64,000 nt of DNA from Sycobia sp. Sy_11 (taxonomy: Eukaryota; Arthropoda; Insecta; Hymenoptera; Epichrysomallidae), in assembly GCA_018907035.1 (NCBI GenBank), contig JACCIC010000034.1, positions 2,532,001-2,596,000 of the forward strand, in the 5' to 3' direction. Of this stretch, positions 11,575 to 21,429 are shown one piece after another (the first letter of the stretch is position 1; every line of letters starts with the position of its first letter). The notes beneath the pieces are model-generated. The model saw only the letters and a program-made list of their open reading frames with translations. It ran no database searches and had not been told where the DNA came from. A program made the position numbers and the translations under genes.

Positions 11575-11647
11575 AGGTTAATATTTACAGGTTAATATTC
11601 ATAGGTTAACATTCGTGCAATAAATCCTAAAGAAAGGTTAACCTTTC
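11575..11647. repeat. Three 14-bp tandem repeats plus 16-bp palindrome
   Basis: AGGTTAATATTTAC, AGGTTAATATTCAT and AGGTTAACATTCGT stand head to tail at 11,575-11,616. Sixteen bases later comes the perfect palindrome GAAAGGTTAACCTTTC at 11,632-11,647, which reuses the same GGTTAA core. Confidence 0.85.
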
Positions 11648-12514
11648 GAATAAATTTAAGGAAAAAGTTCGAAATTCAAAGATATATGAAGAGTTCTATC
11701 AAAAAGGCGATAATACAGAAAGATATATAAAGTAAGGAAGTTTCTTTTGCATATAGAATTCTATGAGTGAAACGGATTTTTTAATAAGAGAACATTTTAA
11801 AAATAGCGAAAAAACTACATACTCTAAATAGCAGTCATAAAATACCCTTATACACAAACGGGCTCGGTGAAGCCGCTTGGATTTGGAGATGTGACGTTGT
11901 CAGGTCATTTTCTTCACCATTTCTGTTCGACACCTATATATGTTGGGCTGCGCAGTGATCGTTAACTACAAATATTGATGTCCACTTAAATGCTGAGCCA
12001 TCCGTTATAAGATTTCATTCAAGACAACTTTTCGCAACGTATTATCTGAAAGCGAGCTTCAATTAATTAGAACAAAAAAACGACGTATTTGTGAATGCAT
12101 AGATCGTTAGAATGATTTTGCATGAATGTTAATAATTTTTCAATACAAGATTCAAAATCAGCGGCTTTCTGTAAGCAATAAAGTGTGTGACTCTGAAATG
12201 TAATGATATAGAAGAAAATATTAACAATATGTATACAATTATATCATATCTTTGGAACGGGCTTATTTTGAAACTGCGTTGCTTAAGATTGGCCGAATTC
12301 GTCATACGAACATCGTAACTTCCTCTTCTTATATAAAGCTGGTGTTTCCTGCTAAAAATCAATATATTTTTAGACAATATATTATAATGTTTAATTTAAG
12401 ATTAAATTGTTCGTTTTGTAAGATATATGATCTTTATTTTTCTTTAGGCTACTATTTCGAATATGAGCCATAGAAATTTGACAATGCTGCTCAATTTATG
12501 TATTAAAAATGTAT

Positions 12515-13095
12515 CTAAATTCATAAATATTTCTATCGGTCTTACAGTATAAAATAAATAATAAAATAAAAATAATAAAATATAAACTTTAAAACTATAA
12601 AACTAATAAAATAATAAATTAAATAAAATAAAAATAATAAAAATAATATTCTATGTTGGCAAATGACAACCTGACTGCCCCGACCACCATAAATTTAGAT
12701 TCACCTTTGGTGTCCGACGTTTCAAACCGCTACGGTTCATCCTCATGAACTGAACTCGTAGTTTAGTTTATTCTTCATCCTCAGTTTGCATCCTGAGGAT
12801 GAACCGTAGCGGTTCGAAATGTCGAACACCAAAGGTGAATATAAATTTAAGGTAGTGGGATAGTCAGGTTGTCCTTACTAACATAGAATATTGTTTTTAT
12901 TATTTTTATTTTATTATTAAATTTATTTTTATTTTTAATTTTTAATTTTTAATATAATTTATTGTAGTAATAAGTTTTATTTCAGATTCTTTCGGGGGTG
13001 AATATAAACAAGGACAGTCTGATTGTCATTATTTTAGCTAATATATTATATTGTAAAGACTGTAAGACCGATAAAAATATTTATTAATTTTTTAC
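12515..13095. mobile_element. Foldback-type non-autonomous element, apparently full length
   Basis: The outer ends are inverted copies of one another: the left end carries TATCGGTCTTACAGT at 12,534-12,548 and the right end its complement at 13,060-13,074, both flanked by an AAATATTT-containing edge. Inside, an A-rich (ATAAAA)-like tract (12,549-12,644) mirrors a T-rich tract (12,894-12,960). In the centre, two arms of about 100 bp (12,645-12,745 and 12,794-12,893) are near-perfect inverted repeats around a 48-bp spacer. The right half has about 95 bp (12,965-13,058) missing from the left half, so the element is asymmetric. It has no coding capacity. This architecture resembles foldback elements or long-TIR MITEs. 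Target-site duplications are not clear. Confidence 0.85.
12793..12823 (+). ncRNA. Hammerhead-ribozyme-like core in the foldback arm
   Basis: The right arm reads CTGAGGA, then a 6-bp stem GAACCG/CGGTTC with a three-base loop, then GAAA and TGTC. That is the order CUGANGA - stem II - GAAA - UH of the hammerhead catalytic core. The left arm (12,717-12,745, minus strand) keeps the hairpin and has GAAACGTC but lacks the initial C of CUGANGA. Stem I can pair for only about two bases, so activity is doubtful. Very short stem III hammerheads are known from Penelope-like elements; applying that here is inference. Confidence 0.35.
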
Positions 13096-13099
13096 GATT

Positions 13100-13880
13100 T
13101 TAAGTCTTATTTTTTATATTTGATGAATTTTTTGATCATATTTTATGATTTTATCTTTTATATCTAAAATTTTTTCTAAATTGATTAAAAAATTAAAAAA
13201 CGATTGTCTGCTATGTTCTATAGACGGTTAATTTCTCTTTTGAAAAGTACTATTGTGGTGGTAATATCGCTACGTAGTTAGATTTCTAATTATACATTGA
13301 CCAAACTATGCGTGGCACAACCGACAATTTCTCAGTAAGTTATTACGCTCCGAAATTAAAGAAACTAGAACCATTTAGACATTTGTTTCACTTGCTCGAG
13401 CAGTACATTTATTTCTCAATAAATTTGAACATTTTTCGTAGAAACGAGCGTAAACGATCTCAAAGACTAGGTTACCTTTTTTCAATCACTCAAAATCTCT
13501 ATGGTCGGTCTTTCTCGTTTCTCGACCACGAAAATCCATTTCACCATCCCATTTGAATGATCTAATCGTGTCAAATCTTCTGAAAGCTGTGTGTATGTGT
13601 GTGTGCATAAATTATACACGTATGTATAAATAGCGTAAAGATATCCCGTGTCAATCCGTTTAAAAGGCCACTCGTCAAAGCAAAATGGCTCTTTAAGATC
13701 GTTTGCCTCCTCTCTTTTTCTCTCAATTTCGAGAGCTCGTACATGTGCGCGCACACATACCCACGAATACCCATATAGGGACGTGGAGTAAGCTCGGTTT
13801 CCCGATCTCTTCGGCAAGACACGTTCAGCCCGAGCGAGTGGCACGCCGATTGAGATAAACTCGAGAGCCGTCGAAAGGAT
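13100..13880. other. Unique DNA between foldback element and GAA/CT tracts
   Basis: AT-rich to about 13,560, then mixed composition. Frames here are continuations of microsatellite-driven frames; no gene is supported. Confidence 0.45.
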
Positions 13881-13944
13881 AGAAGAAGAAGAAGAAGAAG
13901 AAGAACAGGGAGAGAAAAAGAGAGAGAGAGAGAGAGAGAGAGAG
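13881..13944. repeat. (GAA)n and (GA)n microsatellites
   Basis: A GAA run at 13,881-13,905 followed by a GA array at 13,919-13,944. Confidence 0.95.
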
Positions 13945-14092
13945 TCGATAATGTGGCGACCGGAATCATGCCAAGGAATCGGCGGCGACGTCGACGACGA
14001 CTGGGTCCGAAGGAAGTGTCCGGATCCAGGTATATTCATCGTATTGGCCATAATACCGTCTCCTTGCCACGAGAGACACGATCGCGACATCA

Positions 14093-14247
<155 letters not shown>

Positions 14248-14739
14248 CTTCCTTGATCGCACACGATACGAGGTACACATACACAAGTGCATGGTCGTTG
14301 CGGATGGCTCGAAAGTTCGCCACGAGAGTTAAACTTATATATACGCGATTTCTGTATGCCGCGATTCTCATCTATACCTCTCCATTTCTATATCTTTTTT
14401 ATTGTTCAAAAGGGCTCATCGCTGACGTTTTTTCTTCTATGTTCCTCTCGTCCCTCATTCTCCTGCTACTTCTCTAAAACGAGACGCGCTGAAGCTTCTT
14501 TTTTCCTTTTTTCTTCCTTTCACCTTTTTGTCCTGATGTTCGCGGGGGCCCTCTTTTGGTCTCGCCAACTTCATCAGCGATGCGGCTCTTTGAACACACA
14601 CGGAAGCTGTACCTACAGGCAGGACATACACGCGCGCGCGCATATATATATACATACACAATGAGTGGTAGCGCGGACAAAAAGCTTCGTGGGTTTTGGG
14701 ACACAATGTTTAGGCGGACGAAAATTTTGATTTTGATTT

Positions 14740-15720
14740 TTGTGCATTAATTCCGGGACGAAAGCAATAAATATAATCGATCGGAGCGATTTTTCTTTTT
14801 CTCATTTTTTTGAACGAAACTCGAATTTCTTTCCCTTTATTTGAAGGGGATTTATCCCGTAGAATACATTTCCAAGATAAAACAATGAACAGGTCAAATG
14901 CTTAGAATTTGGAGCTCACTTTTAACTTAAGATAGATCTCCTGAAAAATGGTAAAACTGGCAGTTGAAAAATAAATAGATATACTGCTATTTAAAAGGTT
15001 TTAAAGAATATATTTTGATATTGTTGAATATGTAAGTAGTCAATGTCAATGAAATGATAATCTTTAGAAATTCTTGCTTTTGCTAGATATTATACGAATG
15101 TATTATTGTATTAAAAAATATTGACGTTACATTGATCGAAAGAACCGTCAATATCTTAGTAATAAGTATATTAGATAGTAAGTTGTAACAAGACGTTGGG
15201 TGCAATTGTAAATATATTTTACATATACGTAGCACATTGGAGTCTAAGCGCTTCAAACATCTGATCATGTTTTCCCATTATAATATTCGTAATTGGAGGC
15301 ATTTCTTTTTTTTGAATGTATTGCTTCAAAATTATTAATTATGAAGTCAAGTTAAGCTACAATCACGACTACAACATAATGTTTTCCTCAAAATGTCCTC
15401 CTGTAGCTATAGATTCACCTGCTTTTGTGATGACTTTATCATTATTGCAAATCGGTTGTCGGCTTGTTCGCAGTATTTTACGCGGCAGAATGCATTATTG
15501 TACTGTAAAATTCATAAAAAATATCATTCAATTGTCTATTGAATATCAATACAAACAAATTGAAGGTCTTAAATATTTACAATATTTCGAAATAATGTTT
15601 TAATCAAAACATATTCTTACCGATTCAAATATAATGGAATTTCTAGTTGAATTATATATATTTATTTCAGTGTCCTAATTGACTCGTTGTAAAATACCAA
15701 ATTCTCAATACGCTCTGCAA
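14740..15720. other. AT-rich stretch with one 95-codon open frame
   Basis: A plus-strand frame at 15,316-15,603 is free of microsatellite sequence and starts with Met. It contains CPPVAIDSPAF and a mildly hydrophobic centre, but matches no family I know. It may be chance. Confidence 0.3.
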
Positions 15721-15778
15721 TTATGTACTGTCCGCACGCATCAGAGCAGGCGTTCTTCTGAAAAATGATCTCGGAAGG

Positions 15779-15781
<3 letters not shown>

Positions 15782-15829
<48 letters not shown>
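15782..15829. repeat. (TA)n microsatellite
   Basis: Uninterrupted TA array of about 48 bp. Confidence 0.98.
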
Positions 15830-15830
<1 letters not shown>

Positions 15831-15959
15831 TAAAAGGGTGAAAAATCACCCGAGGGTCACAGCGGGCTTCGCTTCGCATGCAGCTGTTCCTATCATAAAA
15901 GATCATGACACTTTTTCTTCTTCTTACTGTCTTTCTTTCTTTTTTTGTATCGCCAAACG

Positions 15960-16330
15960 ACAACGATTTTAATTCAGCAGCGCGCGACGGGTTAGCCTAG
16001 GCGCCGCACTTTTTTCCCTCGGCCGCGCACGCGCGCGCGTGCTCCGTCACCTTTCCGAAAGCCTGTTTCATCGCCGGGCGAGCTCGTACACGCTCAGCAC
16101 GTGCGCGCCCGCAGTACTCTTACATATATATACCTGGGAAAGTGCCCTTATTCTATTTTTCCCGGCGCGCCATCGCTGCCGACAACGGGTTATCTATGTA
16201 CATGTTGGCACATACGCGCCAGCGCGCGTGCTGCGCGCCCGCGGAGAGAGGGAAAAAGCCCCTTGCGGCGACGGCGTGACGCGGCGCGAGAGCGCGAAAA
16301 ACGCGGCTCGCATCTGCGCCTTCTCCCGTT
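15960..16330. other. CpG-rich block
   Basis: Very CpG-rich unique DNA with GCGCGC runs, ending in the CTT tract. No gene is recognised. Confidence 0.45.
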
Positions 16331-16337
16331 GGGGCTG

Positions 16338-16395
16338 CTTTTTCTTTTCCTTTTTCTTCTTCTTCTTCTTCTTCTTCTCCTTCTTCTTCTTCTTT
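16338..16395. repeat. (CTT)n microsatellite
   Basis: CTT trinucleotide tract of about 58 bp with a few interruptions. Confidence 0.95.
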
Positions 16396-16526
16396 CTATT
16401 ATAATGCTCCATTCTTTCTTATGGTTGCAAAGCAGAGCAACTCGCCGGTTCTTCTTTTTGTTTCTTGATCGGATATCGGGAAACGCGATGGATCGAATCA
16501 CGCCGAGACGCCAACGGCGTCAAAGG

Positions 16527-16530
<4 letters not shown>

Positions 16531-16571
<41 letters not shown>
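16531..16571. repeat. (TA)n microsatellite
   Basis: Uninterrupted TA array of about 41 bp. Confidence 0.97.
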
Positions 16572-16574
<3 letters not shown>

Positions 16575-17349
16575 GTATTATTTAAAAGAATTCATCTTTT
16601 AAATTCGGGTTGATTGCTGTTTCTTATGTTATTTCAAGTTCATTTATATTTTTCAACGAGAATCTAATATTTCGTAAAAACAACTCAAATTGACGCATAA
16701 TACACATTAAATTTAATAAAAGTTATCAAATTTCAAAAAATTAGGTACAAAGTAATAATATTTGATGTACAATGTATTAAACGTAATGCACAATTCATAA
16801 ATTCACTTGAAAGATTTCATTATCCACCAATAAAAGGGATACTTGTGCTTTCGAATAGTTCTATAAGTGACTAAATATCGCATGAATTCGTATATAAGAT
16901 CGATAAACTCTTTACCTCTGTACATCATTATATCTGCGGTACCTTAGACACACACATACACACGCACACATACACGAACATATAAATGTGTATTTGAAAC
17001 TTTTTAGTGACAATGCGTGTGTTTATTATCGCTTTGCTTAGTACGTATTACGTTAATCTCGCGTGTCAATTCGAAGTAGGGGCATTCCAGCTTGTTTAAT
17101 TCGGCTTTCTCGCCAATGCAAAATTACATTTTGATTTAAAATTTCTTTTAGAGAAATTATACAAGAATGTCAAATGTCTTGAAAGTATTGGAAATTAAAT
17201 CTAGTTATTCGATGATCGTAAAAAAATATTGTCCAAAGCTATGTCTAAGTTTTAATTATTGACTGTGGCAGTTATTTAACTTTAAGACATTGTACAAGTG
17301 CAGTTGCAAGTATAATAGAACAAAATAACATTTTATATATAACAAGCAT

Positions 17350-18030
17350 TTCTAATAATGGAATCTGCATGTATCTCAAGTAAGGATGAAGTAAAAAATT
17401 TGATCACAATACAAAAGAACTATTAAAATTTGTCATTTTGAAACATGACAAAGACCGTTACTCAGTAAATAATAGAGACTTATTTTTTGAAAAACCAGCA
17501 CAAGCACTTAAAAATGCAATATAATTACTATTAATATTCATAGTAATACATAAATCGTTTTATTTGGCGACTGTAATGCACACAAGGAGGCATGCAGTTG
17601 CTGAAATACAGACACAAATGCTGATTGATTCTGAAGTAGGATTATTAATCATGACCTATTTTTTCATAACAACCCTATAAATTCATACATAAATGTAAAT
17701 ACTGATATGAAATCAAATATTGATTTCATAATATCAACTATAAAAGTTGCCGACATTAGCAATGTTGCTGCTCTTAAAGGAACGCACGGCTCAAATCTTA
17801 TACTCATTGATGTACAATTACAAAAAATTATTGATGTAAAATAAAAGTTTAAGCTCAACATTTATAATCTGGCAAAATAAAAAAATCGGAATTGGACGTC
17901 TCCTATGAAGAAGTGCTGCAAAATGTCTACAATAACCTATCTCCGAGTAATATATATTAATTTTTTGTCAAAAAGGCAACAAAAATACTAATAAATAGTA
18001 ATCCAGTCACATAAAACATAAAAAAATAAA
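17350..18030 (+). pseudogene. Decayed LINE endonuclease (APE-type) fragment
   Basis: This is the remnant of the apurinic-type endonuclease domain of a non-LTR retrotransposon ORF2, which nicks target DNA for target-primed reverse transcription. Read with frame changes, the plus strand gives SSKDEVKNLI near 17,370, matching the family N-terminal pattern in which 'N/SKDEL..LI' follows the WN.R start. Next comes KHDKDRYSVNN (17,440-17,480). IVLFGDCNAH at 17,554-17,583 corresponds to the GDFNAH motif. An almost unbroken stretch ending in THGSNLILID at 17,782-17,811 corresponds to the THGSDHxPI catalytic motif, with the Asp-His pair lost. NIYNLAK...NW near 17,860-17,890 resembles the linker after the domain. 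Several stops and at least two frameshifts show it is dead. The motif match is what I see; the clade (Jockey/R1/I-like) is inference. Confidence 0.72.
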
Positions 18031-18440
18031 TATATAACATAAATCCAGCTTCATGGATTCGCCATGCTACTTATCACTAAACAAAATGAAAACCGTCCAT
18101 CGCCTCTGTCAGCTGGATAATAATTGTCCTCGCAGGATGACGCTCATATCTGCTATAACGCTTATCGCAGACGTCTTCTATAGCACAGCCTTATACGCGT
18201 AGACTGCTGAACTGGTTTCTTTCGACGGGCGCTTCGCCGATATACATGCGCGCGTATACATTCACATACCCACCTCTAAATATATATAGCTGGACGCATC
18301 GGCTCGACGGCGTCTGATACCATATTTGCGGTGCCCAGCGGTTGCGTGTGCGAGTATCGCGGCTACAGGTATAATAGTCTAAAGTATTTCTACCGGTTTT
18401 TGTTCCCTATAGCTTACAGTTTGCCGTTAATCTTGCTCGC

Positions 18441-18445
18441 CTATA

Positions 18446-18499
<54 letters not shown>
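18441..18499. repeat. (TA)n microsatellite
   Basis: TA array of about 59 bp with one early TG step, between the two LINE relics. Confidence 0.97.
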
Positions 18500-18501
<2 letters not shown>

Positions 18502-18744
18502 CAGTTTTTACCGCACTGTTAATATGGGAAGGAACTTTTCAGAAAGATATACCATGAGTATAATATCGACCCAGTTTAAACGGGTATGCCTAATATATAG
18601 AAAAAGCACCAGATATTTGTAAAGTATTGTAATTTAGTAAAGTATTATTAATGTTTGTATGTAATTTATTTGTATATTTGTTAAAAACAAGTGCAATATT
18701 CTAAAATCGTAAATAAAAATTATACTTATGTCGACTGTTTTAAA

Positions 18745-19030
18745 TTAAATTAATAAATATTTTTATCGGTCTTACAGTCTTTATAATATAATATATTAGC
18801 TAAAATAATGACAGTCAGACTGTTCTTGTTTATAGTCAGCCCTGAAGAATCTAAAATAAAAGTTATTATTGAAAATAAATTAAATTAAAACTTAAAAATA
18901 ATAAAGTAAAATAAAATCATAAAAATAATAAACTATACTTTATGTTAGTGAAGGACAACCTCACTGAACCCACCACTTTAAATTTAACTTCTCCTTTGGC
19001 GTTCGTTGTTTCAAACCACTAAGGTTTATC
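18745..19030 (-). mobile_element. Half copy of the same foldback element
   Basis: The stretch runs, in order, through the terminal motif TATCGGTCTTACAGT, the TTAGCTAAAATAATGACA segment, the CCCTGAAGAATCT segment, the A-rich tract and one arm ending at the small hairpin near 19,028. It therefore matches the right half of the 12.5-13.1 kb element read in reverse complement, at roughly 80-85% by eye over about 285 bp. The second half is absent. The broken end abuts the decayed LINE reverse transcriptase. Confidence 0.85.
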
Positions 19031-19039
19031 AATTTATTT

Positions 19040-19920
19040 TTCAAAATTTAGATTTCAAATTTCATATTTTTTGCATCGTAAAATAATCTGTTCTGTGACT
19101 GAGCGAACAGATCTTTTATATACTGTAGTAAGAATTTTTGAGTCTGATCCCCACCATGTTCCACATAAAAATTTAAGAATATTAATGCACCTTAAACATT
19201 TTTTATGAACATAGTAAACATGCGGAGCGAATGAAATTTACAATTGAGTATAAGGCTTGAGAATCGAACCGTTTCACTTTATTTTATTTCAATGTTCTGT
19301 ATGTTAGTGTAAGTTTGGACAAATGCGCTATTGGTAAAGTAGATAAGTACATTTTTTTTAGGAGCTATAAATCTAGTCGGACGAGTCGTAACTATTTTTA
19401 AAACTTATTTTTTAAAAATTACATTTTAATTGACTGCTTTTTCCATCACATTTCGTCACTTCTATAAGGGAATAAAATTGGAAGTTTGTTTAGATTGCTA
19501 TGTCATCGGCGAACTGCGATGTTTTTATACTTTTGGGGAGGTCGCTTAAAACATAGTTAATATATATAAAATGTAAGAGTAGGCTAAGCATGCCGCTTTG
19601 GGAAATATCTTTATTTACTAACTGATCGTTATACCTATATAATCGGTGTATACATATCTTTCACGAGTAATGGATTCAATAAACATAATTATTTTTTCAA
19701 AACAGTCAATTTTAAGAAATTTTATTAGAAGAATACAAATGCCTCACCTACGTCCAAAAAAACTGCAAAGAGTGATTTATTTTTCAGAAGCGATTCATAA
19801 TATTTAAAATGAGGTTTACTTAATAATATCTTTATGCATAATGATTATATTACTGGGAGATTCATCATTAATCTTACGGTTATTATTTTATGAACAAATA
19901 AGGAATATCGAAAGTCGAAA
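19040..19920 (-). pseudogene. Decayed LINE reverse transcriptase fragment
   Basis: This is a remnant of a non-LTR retrotransposon reverse transcriptase on the minus strand. Reading from high to low coordinates, LFAVFLDVGEAF at 19,769-19,735 is RT motif A (family AVFLDVxKAFD). DISQSGMLSLLLHF at 19,609-19,568 is motif B (family GxPQGSVLSPLLFN). LPKS...TSQFADDIAI ends at 19,493 and is motif C with the two catalytic Asp residues still present. Further on, KKCLRCINILKFL then CGTWWGSDSKILTTVYKR and SVRS (19,204-19,110) match the conserved thumb region (NLLKxLxGTxWGxDPxTLLxIYKxLVRS). Frames change between motifs A and B and before the thumb, and stops are frequent. The last 56-codon stretch is short but open. 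Coding similarity stops at about 19,040, where a foldback-element fragment begins. The family is probably Jockey-like. Confidence 0.85.
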
Positions 19921-20308
19921 CATTAATAAATATCCGATATAAAAACAGACTTAGGACTGTGAGAATTTGTCACGTACGTGATATTACATTTCCATCTCTC
20001 GTCAGTCTTTGTCTTTTTCTCACTACTTTATTATTTTCTTATTAAAAAGTACTGTTGTTGCGTAAACCACTCTATTAGAAAATAGGTAAAATACGGTGTC
20101 AATTTTTCGCTTTATGAATATTGAGAGTCTAAATAAATATCATCAAACAAATATATCATCTGATTGTGTTTTTCTCATTTCTGATAGAAAACCTACACTG
20201 ACTCATTTTCCTCGAATGCGCACAAAATTGCTTCGGATATGTTAATTAAGTAACTCAGAGTGCGATGGGTAAACGATGGCACAGGATGGCGCGTCCTCAG
20301 ACTTAAAG

Positions 20309-20366
20309 TACACACACACACACACGCGCGCGCGCGCGCGCCCACACACACGCACGCATACACACA
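20309..20366. repeat. (CA)n(CG)n(CA)n microsatellite
   Basis: CA array, 16 bp of CG, then imperfect CA. Confidence 0.95.
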
Positions 20367-20379
20367 ATATGATTGAGGG

Positions 20380-21180
20380 AGCACGGCGCGGCGAGGGGAC
20401 GGCGGCTCGTTCAGGACGAAACTTAGCGGAGCAGATATCCGGCGAGTGCGAGCCTATTATACAGTCGCCGCTTTTCACCGCTCTGTATTTCTCTGTATAT
20501 ATTGCCGCACGGGGCCTCGCCCCGGCACTGCCTCGGGTTTTCAAAACGCGCCCTCTTCATCGTAAGTTACGTAGTTACATAGAAAAATCTACGTAGCTTC
20601 AGAAAATAGTCTGATACATGTGTATGCAGATCATGTTAATAAAACACTATTGTATCGTTCTAACGTTAATTAAACTTTGAACAATCGCCATTTTCATCAG
20701 CTGGGATTGGAACTTTTGTAGTTTTATTCTTTTATGTTGGGCCATCGAGCTGCGAGCGCATTAAAATTCGTCAAATTTAACGCAGACCTCTTATTAAAGA
20801 ATATATTCGGAGGTGCAGCCGATGCAATGGAGGGGTGGATTTAAGCCAATGTGCTACTGTATATATATATATGTGATAATACATTAGTTAATATAGTTGC
20901 CAAGAGCGGAATGGTTGTAACGATCGGGCATTAGCGAGGATCGCCATTAGGCTGCGAGTGCGGTGTGCCGCGCAAACATGCACTTATATAGAAACGGCAG
21001 AGGGGCTGCGAGCGGGGGAGGTTAAGGTGCCGGCGGCGCGATGTCCTGAAAAAAAGGCCGGAAGTTGAAATTTCTGAAGCATGGACCCACGCTACGTTAG
21101 GCTCTTATACATAGGCACGCGGGCACGCACAAATACACACAAATAGGCACCCACTCATACACATACATACACACGTATAC
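20380..21180. other. Mixed CpG-rich and AT-rich unique DNA
   Basis: CpG-rich at 20,380-20,560 and 20,930-21,080, AT-rich between. No coding or RNA gene is recognised. Confidence 0.45.
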
Positions 21181-21182
21181 AG
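21120..21182. repeat. Degenerate CA/ACAT-rich repeat
   Basis: Interrupted CACA, CATA and CACG steps with no clean array; probably an aged CA microsatellite. Confidence 0.7.
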
Positions 21183-21322
21183 TAAGTGAGTATATATGCG
21201 GAAGTGAGAAATTTCGGCTCGCTCTTGAATGATAAAGAACGACAGGTGGAGAGGGGAGTGCACACTATACTGTTGGCGAGTGAATTTTTTAAAACGAAAT
21301 TAAGAGCGCCCGATTCTTATCC

Positions 21323-21325
<3 letters not shown>

Positions 21326-21377
<52 letters not shown>
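21326..21377. repeat. (TA)n microsatellite
   Basis: Uninterrupted TA array of about 51 bp. Confidence 0.98.
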
Positions 21378-21383
<6 letters not shown>

Positions 21384-21429
21384 ATATGCATTCCTACTAA
21401 TTCTGTACTATACGGGCGTTTTGGGGACT

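Noticed and set aside
16101..16613. 170-codon plus-strand open frame
   Set aside because: It runs through a CTT tract (Leu run) and a TA array, and a minus-strand frame of similar length competes.
19256..19270. B-box-like GGTTCGATTCTC on the minus strand
   Set aside because: It lies inside the LINE reverse transcriptase relic, where it encodes VRF-type residues before the thumb, and no A box lies at the right distance.
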